Source: Pseudomonadota bacterium (lineage in GTDB: Bacteria; Pseudomonadota; Gammaproteobacteria; JAKAQQ01). From it: 64,000 nt of DNA. Shown piece after piece: positions 41,158-51,111 of this stretch. The translations under genes and the position numbers were made by a program. The notes under the pieces were generated by a model, which was not told where the DNA came from, made no database searches, and saw nothing but the letters and a program-made list of their open reading frames with translations. Within the stretch, counting starts at the first letter, position 1, and each line of letters begins with the position of its first letter. The stretch is from NCBI GenBank assembly GCA_021810635.1, contig JAJZIH010000012.1, positions 1 to 64,000 of the forward strand, given 5' to 3'.

Positions 41158-42603
41158 ATGAAACAAGTGAAGCGCTCCATCTGGTTTGCCGTCGCCCTTG
41201 TCGGCGCCCTCTCCGTCGTTAACGTCGGTCTGACCTTGGCCAACTCCAGCATGCCGTCACACGCGAAGTCAGTTTTGCCGGTCTTCCAGGACGGGACCCC
41301 GGTGCCAAGCTTGGTTCCCATGATCCGCATGGTCATGCCCACCGTCGTCAACGTCTCGACACGGGGAGAGATTCCGATCCATTCCCAGATCTATGCCCCA
41401 TTCCTCAACAACCCATTCTTCCGCCAGTTTTTCGGAATGAACCCGCTCCAACAACAGGGACCAAGCCATGAACGCTTCCAGGCGCTCGGGTCGGGGGTCA
41501 TCATCAATGCCCGCAAGGGTTATATCCTCACGAACGATCATGTCATCCGACATGCCACCAAGATTGTGGTCACCACTTACAATCATCGGCACTACCCAGC
41601 CCGTGTTGTCGGCAAGGATCAGGAAACCGATCTCGCCGTCCTCCAAATTCATGCCCCCGGCCTGCACCAAATTGCGTTCGGCAATTCAGCCAAGCTCGCA
41701 GTCGGTGATTTCGTCGTGGCCATCGGCAATCCGTTCGGCTTGGGCCATACGGCGACCTTCGGCATTGTGAGCGGCCTCGGCCGGACCGACGTCGAACAGA
41801 ACCATATCGGGACGTTCATCCAGACCGATGCCGCGATCAATCCGGGGAACTCCGGTGGAGCACTCGTCAACCTCCGGGGGCAACTGGTCGGGATCAACAC
41901 GGCCATCCTGACCACGGGAAGCAACGGCGGGAATATCGGTATCGGCTTCGCCATTCCGGTCAACCTGGCACAGGCTGTCGTCCACCAGATCATCCGCTAC
42001 GGGCGGGTGGAACGGGGAGTGCTCGGCGTCCTGGTCCAGGACGTGACCCCACGCCTGCGGCGCGCCTTCGGTTTGGCACCTGGGCAGCGGGGTGCACTCA
42101 TTGCCCAGGTGGAACCCGACTCGGGGGCCGCCCGGGCCGGACTACGGGCCGGGGATATCATCACGAGCATCAATGGTCAACCGGTCCATGATGTCAGTAC
42201 CTTACGGGGCACGATTGCGGTAATGCGTGTCGGAACCCATGTGCGGGTCGGATTTCTCCGGAACGGACATGCCATGACCACCACTGCAGTCATCGGACCC
42301 AACCAGCACCACAAGCGCAAGCGCAATTTCCGTTTCGCCAACAAAAACATTGGAGCGCAACTGTCGAACCTCAATCCGAGTTCGCCGCTCTATGGGAAGG
42401 TGAAGGGGGTCATGGTCATCGCCGTGGCTCCGCGGAGTCCGGCGGCGAAAGCAGGACTTGAACCGGGCGACGTCATTGTCGCCATCGACCAGCACCCAAT
42501 CGATAATCTGGCCGAGTTCAAGCAGGCGCTCGAATCCTATCACGGAATCCTGCTGCTCACTGTGCAGCGCGGTTCCGGCACTTTCTTCACGACGCTTCGC
42601 TGA
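41158..42603 (+). CDS. degQ: DegP/DegQ-family periplasmic serine protease
   Basis: 481 residues. A signal peptide covers about 1-29. The catalytic triad is His128 (TNDHV), Asp158 (QETDLAVLQ) and Ser232 (NPGNSGGAL). Two PDZ domains follow (about 285-380 and 400-475), with GVLGVLVQDV and GAQLSNLNPS at their starts. These proteases degrade or refold damaged envelope proteins. ATG 41158 is favoured by GAGGA upstream and by the signal peptide. A strong hairpin follows the stop. Confidence 0.92.
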   Translation: MKQVKRSIWFAVALVGALSVVNVGLTLANSSMPSHAKSVLPVFQDGTPVPSLVPMIRMVMPTVVNVSTRGEIPIHSQIYAPFLNNPFFRQFFGMNPLQQQGPSHERFQALGSGVIINARKGYILTNDHVIRHATKIVVTTYNHRHYPARVVGKDQETDLAVLQIHAPGLHQIAFGNSAKLAVGDFVVAIGNPFGLGHTATFGIVSGLGRTDVEQNHIGTFIQTDAAINPGNSGGALVNLRGQLVGINTAILTTGSNGGNIGIGFAIPVNLAQAVVHQIIRYGRVERGVLGVLVQDVTPRLRRAFGLAPGQRGALIAQVEPDSGAARAGLRAGDIITSINGQPVHDVSTLRGTIAVMRVGTHVRVGFLRNGHAMTTTAVIGPNQHHKRKRNFRFANKNIGAQLSNLNPSSPLYGKVKGVMVIAVAPRSPAAKAGLEPGDVIVAIDQHPIDNLAEFKQALESYHGILLLTVQRGSGTFFTTLR

Positions 42604-42607
42604 TTCC

Positions 42608-42647
42608 GACCCAAGGGGCGGTCCATGGCAGGATCGCCCCTTGGGTC
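42608..42647 (+). terminator. Strong hairpin after degQ
   Basis: GACCCAAGGGGCG (42608-42620) and CGCCCCTTGGGTC (42635-42647) are perfect 13-bp arms with a 14-base loop. No T-run follows, so it may stop transcription only partly or protect the 3' end. Confidence 0.65.
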
Positions 42648-42758
42648 AATGGGCCAAAGATGGAAATATGACAATTAGTTCCGTGAAAGGACTACAGGGG
42701 CGTGCGACCTTCCCCTAGACTGGGTGCCATCACCACCTTAACGCTCCGGGGAGGCTCC

Positions 42759-43123
42759 ATGTTTCAAGGAAAGGGCAAGGATGTGCAATCGCTTTATCTT
42801 GGGCTCATCCAGGATATCAATCGTTATCTGCTCCATGGGCTGGCGGAATGCTGGCGGTTGTCGCCTGATTCCACCCAACACTCCTACCCCAGTGCGTTCA
42901 GGCTCAAATCATCGGGCTCCTTTCGCTGACCCCATCGGAGCGGGAGCAACGCCTCCGTGACCAAGACCCGGAAGTGCCCCTGTGGCAGCTGCGTCCGGAA
43001 CGCACCCTCTGGCAGGCTCTGGAACGGTATCGGGCCGATGAACAGCGCAACCGGGAAACCTTGGCCCGGGCACAAACCGCGACCAGCCCGTGGGGGCTGG
43101 AAACGCCGGACGAGAACTCCTAG
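42759..43123 (+). pseudogene. Hypothetical gene with apparent frameshift
   Basis: From ATG 42759 the frame reads MFQGKGKDVQSLYLGLIQDI and NRYLLHGLAECWR, then loses protein-like character and stops at 42927. In the -1 frame, from after a stop at 42866 to TAG 43121, the sequence becomes strongly protein-like: QIIGLLSLTPSEREQRLRD, then PLWQLRPERTLWQALERYRA and TSPWGLETPDENS. One indel between 42869 and 42929 joins them into a helical protein of about 120 residues. No family is recognised. It may be a pseudogene, a sequencing error or, less likely, a programmed shift. Confidence 0.55.
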
Positions 43124-43267
43124 GCCGGAAGCAGGATCCCACGACCGGGTCGCCCTGACCTGGATCGTCCGGCAATCCAGAACATGGGTGCTATACTGCC
43201 CCCGCCCTGAACGCACGGCCCTGCCCGGAGAGCGGGAAAGGCCGCACGTGTCGCACCAGACCGGCTC

Positions 43268-43597
43268 ATGAACGCAATCCTGATCCTCACAACCGTCGCG
43301 GACTCCTCGGAGGCCGATCGCCTAGCCAGATCCCTCGTCGAATCCCGTCTGGCAGCCTGCGTGAACCGGATCGGACCCATGCGATCGACCTACCGCTGGA
43401 ACGGTGCAACCGAAGTGGCCCAAGAATATCTGCTGCTCATTAAAACCCTGGCCGAGCACTATCCAGCCATCGAGCGTCACATTCGTGATCACCACGCCTA
43501 TTCCACTCCGGAGATCATTTCCTTGACTCTGCGCGATCTGGAGCCAAACTACCGGCGCTGGCTCGAGTCCTCCGTCAGTCCTGGGATCGTGCCTTGA
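43268..43597 (+). CDS. cutA: CutA1-family protein
   Basis: 109 residues with ILTTVADSSEADRLARSLVESRLAACVN and EIISLTLRDLEPNYRRWL, the conserved start and end of CutA1 trimers. It was linked to divalent-cation tolerance in Escherichia coli, though the exact role is unsettled. The stop overlaps the TTG start of the thioredoxin-like gene (TTGA), matching the cutA-dsbD/thioredoxin neighbourhoods seen in other bacteria. Confidence 0.9.
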   Translation: MNAILILTTVADSSEADRLARSLVESRLAACVNRIGPMRSTYRWNGATEVAQEYLLLIKTLAEHYPAIERHIRDHHAYSTPEIISLTLRDLEPNYRRWLESSVSPGIVP

Positions 43598-44124
43598 AAC
43601 TCCGTGCTCCAAAAGTCCTTTGGATCGCAGTTCCGGCAGCCTTGGCGGTCATCGGCATCCGGCTGTTGGCGCACCCACCACGGAACGGACTGCCGCAACT
43701 GGCCCACCTGGAAGGAGTGCACCTCCAAAGCGTCAATCGACAGGAAGTTTTTTTTCCCGAGCAACCCCCCCGTCCGAGAACACTGGTCAACTTCTGGGCA
43801 CCTTGGTGCGAACCTTGCCGCAAAGAGCTCCCTCTCCTCAATCATCTGGCCCGAACCTCCAGCGCAGTTCGCGATCACCGTCTGGCCGTCGTTGGCATCG
43901 CACTCGATGCCAGACGTCCAGTCAACCGGTTTCTGGACCAGGAAAAGTTGTCCTACCCCATCTTCATCGTTCCGAGGGGAACTGCGGCTTTCATGGCCCG
44001 TTTTCACGTCACCCTGATCGGCCTGCCGATCACGCTTCTTCTCAACCGGCGGAACCGGATTATTGCCCGGCATCTCGGCCAGCTCACCCCGCGCAGCCTA
44101 GCCACCCTCTTGACCGCAAACTAG
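43594..44124 (+). CDS. TlpA/ResA-like membrane-anchored thiol-disulfide protein
   Basis: 176 residues with an N-terminal anchor (about 9-26) and a periplasmic thioredoxin fold. The active site is NFWAPWCEPCRKELP. The cis-Pro is in LIGLPITLLLNRRN. Such proteins reduce or isomerise disulfides, often for cytochrome c maturation. The TTG 43594 start overlaps the cutA stop, implying coupling. It is probably a reductant in the periplasm; its specific partner is unknown. Confidence 0.8.
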   Translation: MKLRAPKVLWIAVPAALAVIGIRLLAHPPRNGLPQLAHLEGVHLQSVNRQEVFFPEQPPRPRTLVNFWAPWCEPCRKELPLLNHLARTSSAVRDHRLAVVGIALDARRPVNRFLDQEKLSYPIFIVPRGTAAFMARFHVTLIGLPITLLLNRRNRIIARHLGQLTPRSLATLLTAN

Positions 44125-44167
44125 CCGATCACCCGGATCTGAGGCAAAGCGGCGAAAGGTCAAGCCT

Positions 44168-44198
44168 CATGATCATGGACAAAAAGTCCGGGATCATG
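44168..44198 (+). terminator. Hairpin between tlpA-like gene and aroQ
   Basis: CATGATC and GATCATG form outer arms, with GGAC/GTCC pairing inside around an AAAAA loop. It may be a terminator or operator. The rest of this 170-bp gap likely holds the aroQ promoter. Confidence 0.4.
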
Positions 44199-44294
44199 CA
44201 AAATGTCATGATATCGGTACTCTTGGCAAGGAAAAACCATCATCTTCGTGGATTCTGATGTCATTTGGTCTATTTTCCACAGAGGAAAATTGGC

Positions 44295-44777
44295 GTGGAA
44301 ACCCTGATCACGGTCATTAACGGCCCCAATCTCAATCTACTGGGCACGAGAGAGCCGGAACTCTACGGTACGGAGTCCCTCGACTCGATCGTTGCGCGAC
44401 TGACCCGCCGGATCCATGAAGCGGGCCACCGATCCTCCCATTTCCAGAGCAATTCCGAGGGTGCAATCATTGACCACATCCATACCCTCGGAGCCGAAAG
44501 AAAACGGATCGCCCTTCTCAATCCGGGTGCCTTCACCCATACCAGCCTGGCCCTGCGCGATGCCGTGCTGGCAGTCCGGCTTCCCTTCATCGAGGTTCAT
44601 CTCAGCAATCCCGCACAACGTGGGGGCATCCGAACCCATTCCTATTTCACCGATCTGGCCATCGGGCTCGTGAGCGGGTTCGGCCCCCTGAGCTATGACT
44701 TGGCCCTCGATGCGGCACTGCATTTCCTCCACCATCCATCCTCATTTCCGCGGGAGGCATCGCATGGACATCCGTAA
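44295..44777 (+). CDS. aroQ: Type II 3-dehydroquinate dehydratase
   Basis: About 160 residues from GTG 44295 (AGAGGA 9 bp upstream). It has [21 protein letters not shown] with the catalytic Arg and Tyr, [28 protein letters not shown] and the catalytic His in EVHLSNP. It performs the third step of the shikimate pathway. It overlaps accB by 14 bp, the usual aroQ-accB-accC arrangement of gammaproteobacteria. Confidence 0.92.
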   Translation: METLITVINGPNLNLLGTREPELYGTESLDSIVARLTRRIHEAGHRSSHFQSNSEGAIIDHIHTLGAERKRIALLNPGAFTHTSLALRDAVLAVRLPFIEVHLSNPAQRGGIRTHSYFTDLAIGLVSGFGPLSYDLALDAALHFLHHPSSFPREASHGHP

Positions 44778-45210
44778 AATCAAGAAACTGATTGAACTGC
44801 TCGAAACTTCGGGGATCAGTGAAATCGAGATCACCGAAGGTGAGGAACGGGTCCGGATCAGCCGCCTCAGCCATCAACCGGCACCCGCCTCTCCTCCCGC
44901 CTCACCATCCAGCCTACCCCCTTCCCCACCGGCTCCAGCAGCCGCACCCGAACCTCAGGTCATCCCGCCTCCCCGCGGCCACACGATTCAGGCTCCCATG
45001 GTCGGGGTCTTTTACCGTGCATCGGGACCGGACAAACCTCCCTTCGTCGAGGTCGGCCAGACGGTCAAGGCCGGCGATACCTTGTGCATCATCGAGGCGA
45101 TGAAGATGCTGAACCAGATCCAGAGTGACCGTGAGGGTGTCATCAAGGCCATTCTGGCCGACAACGCGACTCCTGTCGAGTATGACCAGCCCCTTTTCAT
45201 CATCGAGTAA
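44764..45210 (+). CDS. accB: Biotin carboxyl carrier protein of acetyl-CoA carboxylase
   Basis: 148 residues. An N-terminal helix ([15 protein letters not shown]) is followed by a Pro/Ala-rich hinge (about 38-70). The biotinyl domain has the attachment Lys114 in EAMKM and the thumb-like insert [11 protein letters not shown]. It carries carboxybiotin between AccC and AccAD in fatty acid synthesis. AccC follows 15 bp later. Confidence 0.95.
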   Translation: MDIRKIKKLIELLETSGISEIEITEGEERVRISRLSHQPAPASPPASPSSLPPSPPAPAAAPEPQVIPPPRGHTIQAPMVGVFYRASGPDKPPFVEVGQTVKAGDTLCIIEAMKMLNQIQSDREGVIKAILADNATPVEYDQPLFIIE

Positions 45211-45225
45211 TCCGGGCGCCTCTCC

Positions 45226-46581
45226 ATGCTAGAAAAAGTGATGATTGCCAACCGCGGCGAGATTGCGCTGCGTATTCTGAGAGCCTGTCAGGAGTTGAGC
45301 ATTAAAACAGTGGCGGTACATTCCACCGTCGATCAGAATCTGAAGCATGTCCGGCTGGCCGACCAGCGCTTGTGTATCGGGGCCGCCCCATCGTCAAAAA
45401 GCTATCTCAACATTCCGGCGCTCATCAGCGCCGCCGAGGTCCTGGATGTCCAGGCCATCCATCCCGGCTACGGTTTTCTCTCGGAGAATGCCGATTTCGC
45501 GGAGGCCGTCGAATCCAGTGGTTTCATCTTCATTGGTCCGAAACCCGAAACGATCCGGCTCATGGGCGACAAGGTCTCTGCGATCCGAAACATGAAGACC
45601 TCGGGCATCCCAACGATCCCGGGGTCCGATGGTCCTCTGGGCACGGATCCGTCGGAAATCCACCGGATCGCCCGGGACATCGGTTACCCGGTCATGATCA
45701 AAGCCGCCGGAGGGGGCGGCGGAAGGGGCATGAGGGTCGTACACAGCGATGCCGCGTTGGTCCATGCCGTCGACCTGACCCGGGCCGAGGCCATGGCAGC
45801 CTTCGGCAACCCGAACGTCTACCTGGAGCGGTATTTATCGGCCCCGCGCCATATTGAGGTGCAGGTTCTGGCGGACGGGCAGGGCAACGCGGTTCACCTG
45901 GGCGAGCGCGATTGTTCCATGCAACGGCGCCACCAGAAAATCATCGAAGAAGCCCCGGCTCCGGGAATTTCCGACCGACAACGGCGCCAACTCGGCGAGC
46001 GCTGCGTCCAGGCCTGTCAGAAAATCGGTTACCGGGGGGCCGGCACCTTCGAATTTCTCTATGAGAACGGTGCATTTCATTTCATCGAGATGAATACACG
46101 AATCCAGGTTGAACACCCGATCACCGAAGCCATCACGGGCGTGGATCTCGTCAAGGAAATGATCCGGATCGCCGCGGGCGAGCCCCTGCGGATCCGCCAA
46201 CGGGATATCACATTCCGCGGGCACGCCATCGAGTGCCGGATCAATGCCGAAACGCCGACCGACTTCATGCCATCACCGGGACTGGTTTCCCAGTGGGTGC
46301 CCCCGGGAGGACCCGGCATCCGGGTGGACTCCCACCTTTACTCCGGCTATCGGGTTCCCCCCTATTACGATTCCCTCATTGCCAAGATCATCGCCTACGG
46401 CGAAACGCGTGATGAGGCCGTTGTGCGCATGCAGGCGGCCCTTCAGGAAACCGTGGTGGAGGGTATCGCGACCAATATTCCCCTCCATCTCGAGTTATTG
46501 CATGACGAAGGAGTCAGACAGGGTGGCCTTGACATCCACTTCCTGACCAGGAAACTGGAAAACCGCATGGCGGCAAAATGA
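45226..46581 (+). CDS. accC: Biotin carboxylase
   Basis: 451 residues of the ATP-grasp fold. Motifs include [32 protein letters not shown], the glycine-rich ATP lid [13 protein letters not shown], and [20 protein letters not shown] with the catalytic Glu and Arg. It carboxylates the biotin on AccB. Length and neighbours are standard. Confidence 0.97.
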   Translation: MLEKVMIANRGEIALRILRACQELSIKTVAVHSTVDQNLKHVRLADQRLCIGAAPSSKSYLNIPALISAAEVLDVQAIHPGYGFLSENADFAEAVESSGFIFIGPKPETIRLMGDKVSAIRNMKTSGIPTIPGSDGPLGTDPSEIHRIARDIGYPVMIKAAGGGGGRGMRVVHSDAALVHAVDLTRAEAMAAFGNPNVYLERYLSAPRHIEVQVLADGQGNAVHLGERDCSMQRRHQKIIEEAPAPGISDRQRRQLGERCVQACQKIGYRGAGTFEFLYENGAFHFIEMNTRIQVEHPITEAITGVDLVKEMIRIAAGEPLRIRQRDITFRGHAIECRINAETPTDFMPSPGLVSQWVPPGGPGIRVDSHLYSGYRVPPYYDSLIAKIIAYGETRDEAVVRMQAALQETVVEGIATNIPLHLELLHDEGVRQGGLDIHFLTRKLENRMAAK

Positions 46582-46685
46582 GATCCAGGGCCCCCCGTCC
46601 ACCCCTGGCCATCCGATTCCGGCTCCCCGGCAAAAATCCCCTTCCCTGAAGAACGGGATTTCATGAAGCCCCTCCGGCCAAAGCG

Positions 46686-47678
46686 ATGTTAACCCGTTGC
46701 AGCGGTTGTGGAACTTGGTTCCGTGTGCGCAAGGAACAGCTTGCGGTCGCAGATGGGTGGGTGCGCTGTGGGCACTGTGGCCAGACGTTTCTGGCCGAAG
46801 CCTCCCTCGTGGAGGAATTCGGTTCAAGGGATCGCATCCGGTCATTGCCACCTTCCGATTCCCTGTCACAGGATCCGAGCCCGCCCACCCCGCCGGCCCC
46901 AGTCGAGCGCCACCAAGAACCGGAACCGGACCCGACGCTTGGACTTCGTCTTGAAGCCATGGACCCGGAGGAACCGCTTTCGACATTCGATCCCGGATCC
47001 GGAATCGAGCCGGCCGGCGCACCCTCCGACGAAGACTTCTCCCCGACTGTCGAGGAAACGCGTGGGAAGTCCCGGGCGCACCCGTCGGTTCCGTTCGAGT
47101 CCGAAACGGGAGAGACGACCGCTAACGCCGCATCCGACCTGGACATCCAACCGGTGGACCTGCCTAGGAATCCACCCCCCGGCCGACGAGCATCCGTCAT
47201 CTGGACCATCGGCTCCATCCTAGCTGCCGGGCTTATCGTCATCGAGGCCCTGGCCATCAGTCGCCATGGCGGAACACCGGACCTCGCATCCCTGAGCCCC
47301 ACCCTGGAATCCCCATCCTCCGGCCGGGCTCCTCTATCACCGGCCCGGGTCCGTATTCTCTCCGCGGAGGTCAGACAGACGCCCCACACGCCAGGTGTGC
47401 TCGAAGTCGAGGGGACACTCTTCAATGCATCTTCCCATGGACTGGCTTTCCCACAACTGCTCATCCGGTTTACCAACCTCGAAGGCCAGATTCTGGTCGA
47501 AGGTCTATTTCCGCCGGTCGACTATCTCCTGGCCCGACCCCATAACCCGGTGATTCCCGCTCATGGCGCAGTCGCATTCAGGATCCGGGTCGTCGACCCC
47601 GGACAGCAGGCCGTGGGATTCAACCTGAGATCCTGTTTGCCACCCAAGGGGAACACCACATACTGCGGGGACCTCTAG
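46686..47678 (+). CDS. DUF3426 protein with MJ0042 zinc ribbon
   Basis: 330 residues. An N-terminal zinc ribbon (CSGCGTWFRV...VRCGHCGQTF), a long acidic/proline linker, one membrane helix near residues 175-195 (SVIWTIGSILAAGLIVIEAL), and a C-terminal DUF3426 domain (VEGTLFNASSHGLAFPQLL...FRIRVVDPG). Its function is unknown. In many relatives it lies between prmA and fis; prmA is absent here, so it follows accC directly. Confidence 0.85.
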   Translation: MLTRCSGCGTWFRVRKEQLAVADGWVRCGHCGQTFLAEASLVEEFGSRDRIRSLPPSDSLSQDPSPPTPPAPVERHQEPEPDPTLGLRLEAMDPEEPLSTFDPGSGIEPAGAPSDEDFSPTVEETRGKSRAHPSVPFESETGETTANAASDLDIQPVDLPRNPPPGRRASVIWTIGSILAAGLIVIEALAISRHGGTPDLASLSPTLESPSSGRAPLSPARVRILSAEVRQTPHTPGVLEVEGTLFNASSHGLAFPQLLIRFTNLEGQILVEGLFPPVDYLLARPHNPVIPAHGAVAFRIRVVDPGQQAVGFNLRSCLPPKGNTTYCGDL

Positions 47679-47874
47679 GAGAAACGGAACCGGCGAGAGC
47701 TGCTTTTCGATCGGAGTCAATGAATTACACGGACATGGACGATTCGGCATGAGGTTCGGGACGGGATTCTCCGGTTTTGAGTTGTGCGCTTCCACCTAAT
47801 TTCTTTTTTGTCAAGTGGCCGAACGCGCCAAAGTGGGGGTAATATGTTTGCCCGCAGTCTGGTTGAGCTCGGTC

Positions 47875-48192
47875 ATGAACTCGAATGAAAAAAAACGAAC
47901 AGTACCCACGCTCCATGGCCCAATCAACGACGAAGAAACGCCTACCAGCCAATCGCTAAGACACATCGCCGCGCAGGCTTTCCGGCGCTATCTCAAGGAG
48001 TTGAACGGAAACAAGCCCCGCAACCTTTATGATTTCGTTCTGAAAGAAATCGAGCAACCCCTGATCCTGGTCGCTCTGGAGCATACCCAGGGCAACCAGA
48101 CGGAAGCGGCCAAGCTTTTGGGCCTCAGCCGGGTCACACTCCGTAAAAAGTTGCGCGCACACGGCCTGCCCAGCACCTCACGAACCGCATGA
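47875..48192 (+). CDS. fis: DNA-binding protein Fis
   Basis: About 105 residues from ATG 47875. The C-terminal helix-turn-helix NQTEAAKLLGLSRVTLRKKLRAHGL is diagnostic, preceded by the core helix RYLKELNGNKPRNLYDFVLKEIE. Fis bends DNA and regulates rRNA and many promoters. The gene lies 52 bp before purH, as in other gammaproteobacteria. A longer frame exists but its start is unlikely. The 196-bp gap upstream has no other gene. Confidence 0.9.
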   Translation: MNSNEKKRTVPTLHGPINDEETPTSQSLRHIAAQAFRRYLKELNGNKPRNLYDFVLKEIEQPLILVALEHTQGNQTEAAKLLGLSRVTLRKKLRAHGLPSTSRTA

Positions 48193-48244
48193 CCGGCATC
48201 CGGAAAACAGGGATGGCTCCGGGACGGGTGCGGATCGCGATCCC

Positions 48245-49786
48245 ATGAAATCGTGGGCGATCCTGAGCCTCTCCGACCGATCCGGTGCCCCGGACTTTGC
48301 GGAACTGCTAGTGAAGGCCGGGGTTTCCCTCATGGCAACCGGAGGAACTGCAACCGACCTCAAGAACCGGGGGATTGCCGTAACGTCGATTGGCGAACAG
48401 TTTGGGTCCCCCGAGCTCCTGGGGGGGCGGGTGAAAACCCTGCATCCCACCCTCCATGCCGGCATTTTGGCCCGTCCCGGAGATCTTCCGGGTCTCCGGG
48501 ACCTCGGGGTCGAAGCCATTGATTACGTGATTGTGAGCCTTTATCCCTTCAAGGAAACCTGGAGTCGCGAGCCCCCTGAAAGGGAACTGATCGAACAGAT
48601 CGATGTGGGAGGGGTCGCGCTGATCCGTGCCGCAGCCAAGAATCATGAACGGGTCACCGTCATCGTCGATCCGACGGATTATGGTTGGATCGGCGAACGC
48701 ATACGGAATGCGGGCACCCTAAACCCGGCTGAGCGACGGCAACTGGCCGCCAAAGCCTTCCGGCTGACCGCCAGTTACGATGCCCTGATCGCCCGTTGGC
48801 TTGCCCCACCCCTGCCTACCCAAAATGCAAAATGGCCGGAATACTTTCCGGTGGCACTTGAATATGCCATGGATCTCCGGTACGGGGACAATCCCCACCA
48901 GCGGGCCGCCTTCTATCGTGACCCCATGCACCGTCCGCCGTGGACCCTGGTTGCCGGCAACACCAAGCCGCTTTCCTACAACAACCTGCTGGATATCGAT
49001 GCCGCCGCCTCCTGTATCCGGCAGGCACCCGGGGCCGCCTGCGCCATCATCAAGCACGCAAGCCCCTGTGCAATGGCACTCGCCAACGATCCACTCGAAG
49101 CCTATGAAAAAGCCTACGAGGCGGACCCCGTCTCCGCATTCGGAGGCATCATCGCATTCAACCAACCGGTCGACGCCGACCTCCTGGCTGCCATTTTTTC
49201 CCGGCAGTTTGTCGAAATCCTCGTGGCACCCGGATTCACGCCGGAAGGGCTGGCCCTGATCCACAAACGCCCCAAGCTTCGCACCATCCGTCTCCATGAC
49301 GCAGGCCAGACCCCCCCCTCGGCTGAGATTCTCCGGTCCGTCGGCGGGGGATTGGTCATCGAGGAGGCGGACCAGTTACTCCTCGACGAGGCCCGGCTGC
49401 GGTGCGTCACCCGTCGCCAGCCCAGTGCAGGCGAATGGGCCGACCTCCGCCTCGCCTGGCACGTCGCCCAGACGGTCCAGTCCAATGCCATCGTGCTCGT
49501 CCGACAGGGTCGGACACTGGGCATCGGGGGCGGGCAGCCCAACCGCCCGGATAGTCTCCTGATTGCCAGGGAAAAGGCCGGGCGGGCCGGATTTTCACTG
49601 GAATCCGCGGTTTTGGCGTCGGACGGATTCCTGCCGTTTCCGGATGTGGTCGAGGCGGCTTCGGCCCTTGGTATTTCTGCCATCATTCAGCCGGGAGGAG
49701 CCCTCAAGGATGCGGATACGATTGCAGTCGCGGACGCACGGAACATGGCCATGCTCCTGACCGGTCTGCGCCACTTCCGCCACTGA
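48245..49786 (+). CDS. purH: Bifunctional AICAR transformylase/IMP cyclohydrolase
   Basis: 513 residues. The N-terminal cyclohydrolase domain contains LKTLHPTLHAGILAR-like KTLHPTLHAG and DVGGVALIRAAAKN. The C-terminal transformylase has the conserved LRYGDNPHQRAAFY, CAIIKHASPCAMA (catalytic Lys-His) and DGFLPFPDVVEAA. It does the last two steps of purine synthesis. The downstream purD starts 8 bp after the stop. Confidence 0.97.
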   Translation: MKSWAILSLSDRSGAPDFAELLVKAGVSLMATGGTATDLKNRGIAVTSIGEQFGSPELLGGRVKTLHPTLHAGILARPGDLPGLRDLGVEAIDYVIVSLYPFKETWSREPPERELIEQIDVGGVALIRAAAKNHERVTVIVDPTDYGWIGERIRNAGTLNPAERRQLAAKAFRLTASYDALIARWLAPPLPTQNAKWPEYFPVALEYAMDLRYGDNPHQRAAFYRDPMHRPPWTLVAGNTKPLSYNNLLDIDAAASCIRQAPGAACAIIKHASPCAMALANDPLEAYEKAYEADPVSAFGGIIAFNQPVDADLLAAIFSRQFVEILVAPGFTPEGLALIHKRPKLRTIRLHDAGQTPPSAEILRSVGGGLVIEEADQLLLDEARLRCVTRRQPSAGEWADLRLAWHVAQTVQSNAIVLVRQGRTLGIGGGQPNRPDSLLIAREKAGRAGFSLESAVLASDGFLPFPDVVEAASALGISAIIQPGGALKDADTIAVADARNMAMLLTGLRHFRH

Positions 49787-49794
49787 GCTTGCGC

Positions 49795-51111
49795 ATGAGT
49801 GACATGAACCATCGGGGGACTGGAGACTGTGCACGCATTCTCGTCGTGGGGCAGGGCGCACGGGAACATGCCCTCGTCTGGGCCCTGGCCCGTTCCCCCG
49901 GGGCTCGTGCACTGTGGGTGGCGCCGGGCAATGCCGGTACCGGGATGGAACCTCGCACTCGGAACATTCCGATTGAACCCCACGAAGTCGATGCCCTGAC
50001 TGGTTTCGTACGCCAGGAACACATTGATCTCGTGGTCATTGGGCCCGAAGCGCCTCTTGTTCTCGGTCTGGCCGACCGTCTGGAGGCACAAGGGACCGCC
50101 GTCATCGGCCCCCGGCAGGATACCGCCCGACTGGAGGGGTCGAAAATCGCCTGTAAACGATTCTGCCAGAGGCATGGGATCCCGACGGCACCAGCCCGCA
50201 TCCACGAAGATCCTGGCGATGCCCTCCGGGACGTCGCGCGTTGCCTCCTGCCGGTCGTGATCAAGGCCTCCGGGCTGTGCGGGGGAAAAGGGGTCATCAT
50301 CGCCACCACACGGGAGGAGGCGGAGACCGCCGTCCGCAAGCTGGCCCAACTGCCCGGCGGGCAGGAGGGCCTACTGGTCGAGGAGTGCCTGCAGGGCTGG
50401 GAAACAAGTTACATCGTACTGGCCCAAGGGACGACGTATGTGCCCTGTCCTTCCGCCCAGGACCACAAAAGGCTCCAGGACCACAATCGGGGTCCGAATA
50501 CCGGGGGCATGGGTGCATTCTCGCCAGCCCATCGCGTCACTGCCGAACTCGAAGAACGCATCCGTCACCGGATCATCGAACCGACGCTGGTGGCGCTCGC
50601 TCACTCCGGCCACCCCTATCAGGGATTCCTCTATGCCGGAATCATGGTCGACCGGGCAGGCAATCCCCACCTCCTCGAGTTCAATTGCCGTCTGGGGGAC
50701 CCCGAAGCCCAGGTCATCCTGTTCCGGCTTGTTGATGATCTCCGGCTGATTTTCGAAGCCACGGTGCAGAACCGTCTCGGCGAAGTCCGTTGGACATCCG
50801 GACCGGAAGCCGCGCTCACGGCGGTGCTCGCAGCTTCCGGATACCCTGAAACCTCTTCCGGAAGCGGACCGATTGAGGGACTTGATGGACCGGACGAGAC
50901 GCCCGACCTCAAGGTCTTTCACGGCGCCACCCGCATGGAAAACGGGCAGGTCGTGTGCGTGGGAGGCCGGGTTCTGGCCGTGACCGGACGCGGTGCCAGC
51001 CTCACTCAGGCCCGTGACCGGGTTTATGCCAGGATCGAACACCTGTGGTTTGCCGGGATGCAGTATCGGAAAGACATTGGTCATGAATCGGCAAACGGCT
51101 TGCCGCATTGA
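49795..51111 (+). CDS. purD: Phosphoribosylamine-glycine ligase
   Basis: About 438 residues with ILVVGQGAREHALVWAL at the N-terminus (usual G-x-G-x-REHA), VVIGPEAPLVLGLAD, the ATP-grasp loop KASGLCGGKGV and LLEFNCRLGDPEAQ. It joins phosphoribosylamine and glycine. ATG 49795 is preferred over a TTG 6 bp upstream. Its 3' end overlaps the GNAT gene by 29 bp. Confidence 0.96.
   Translation: MSDMNHRGTGDCARILVVGQGAREHALVWALARSPGARALWVAPGNAGTGMEPRTRNIPIEPHEVDALTGFVRQEHIDLVVIGPEAPLVLGLADRLEAQGTAVIGPRQDTARLEGSKIACKRFCQRHGIPTAPARIHEDPGDALRDVARCLLPVVIKASGLCGGKGVIIATTREEAETAVRKLAQLPGGQEGLLVEECLQGWETSYIVLAQGTTYVPCPSAQDHKRLQDHNRGPNTGGMGAFSPAHRVTAELEERIRHRIIEPTLVALAHSGHPYQGFLYAGIMVDRAGNPHLLEFNCRLGDPEAQVILFRLVDDLRLIFEATVQNRLGEVRWTSGPEAALTAVLAASGYPETSSGSGPIEGLDGPDETPDLKVFHGATRMENGQVVCVGGRVLAVTGRGASLTQARDRVYARIEHLWFAGMQYRKDIGHESANGLPH

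Noticed and set aside
42869-42929. Programmed -1 frameshift signal
   Set aside because: No convincing slippery heptamer or downstream pseudoknot was seen, so an indel is simpler.
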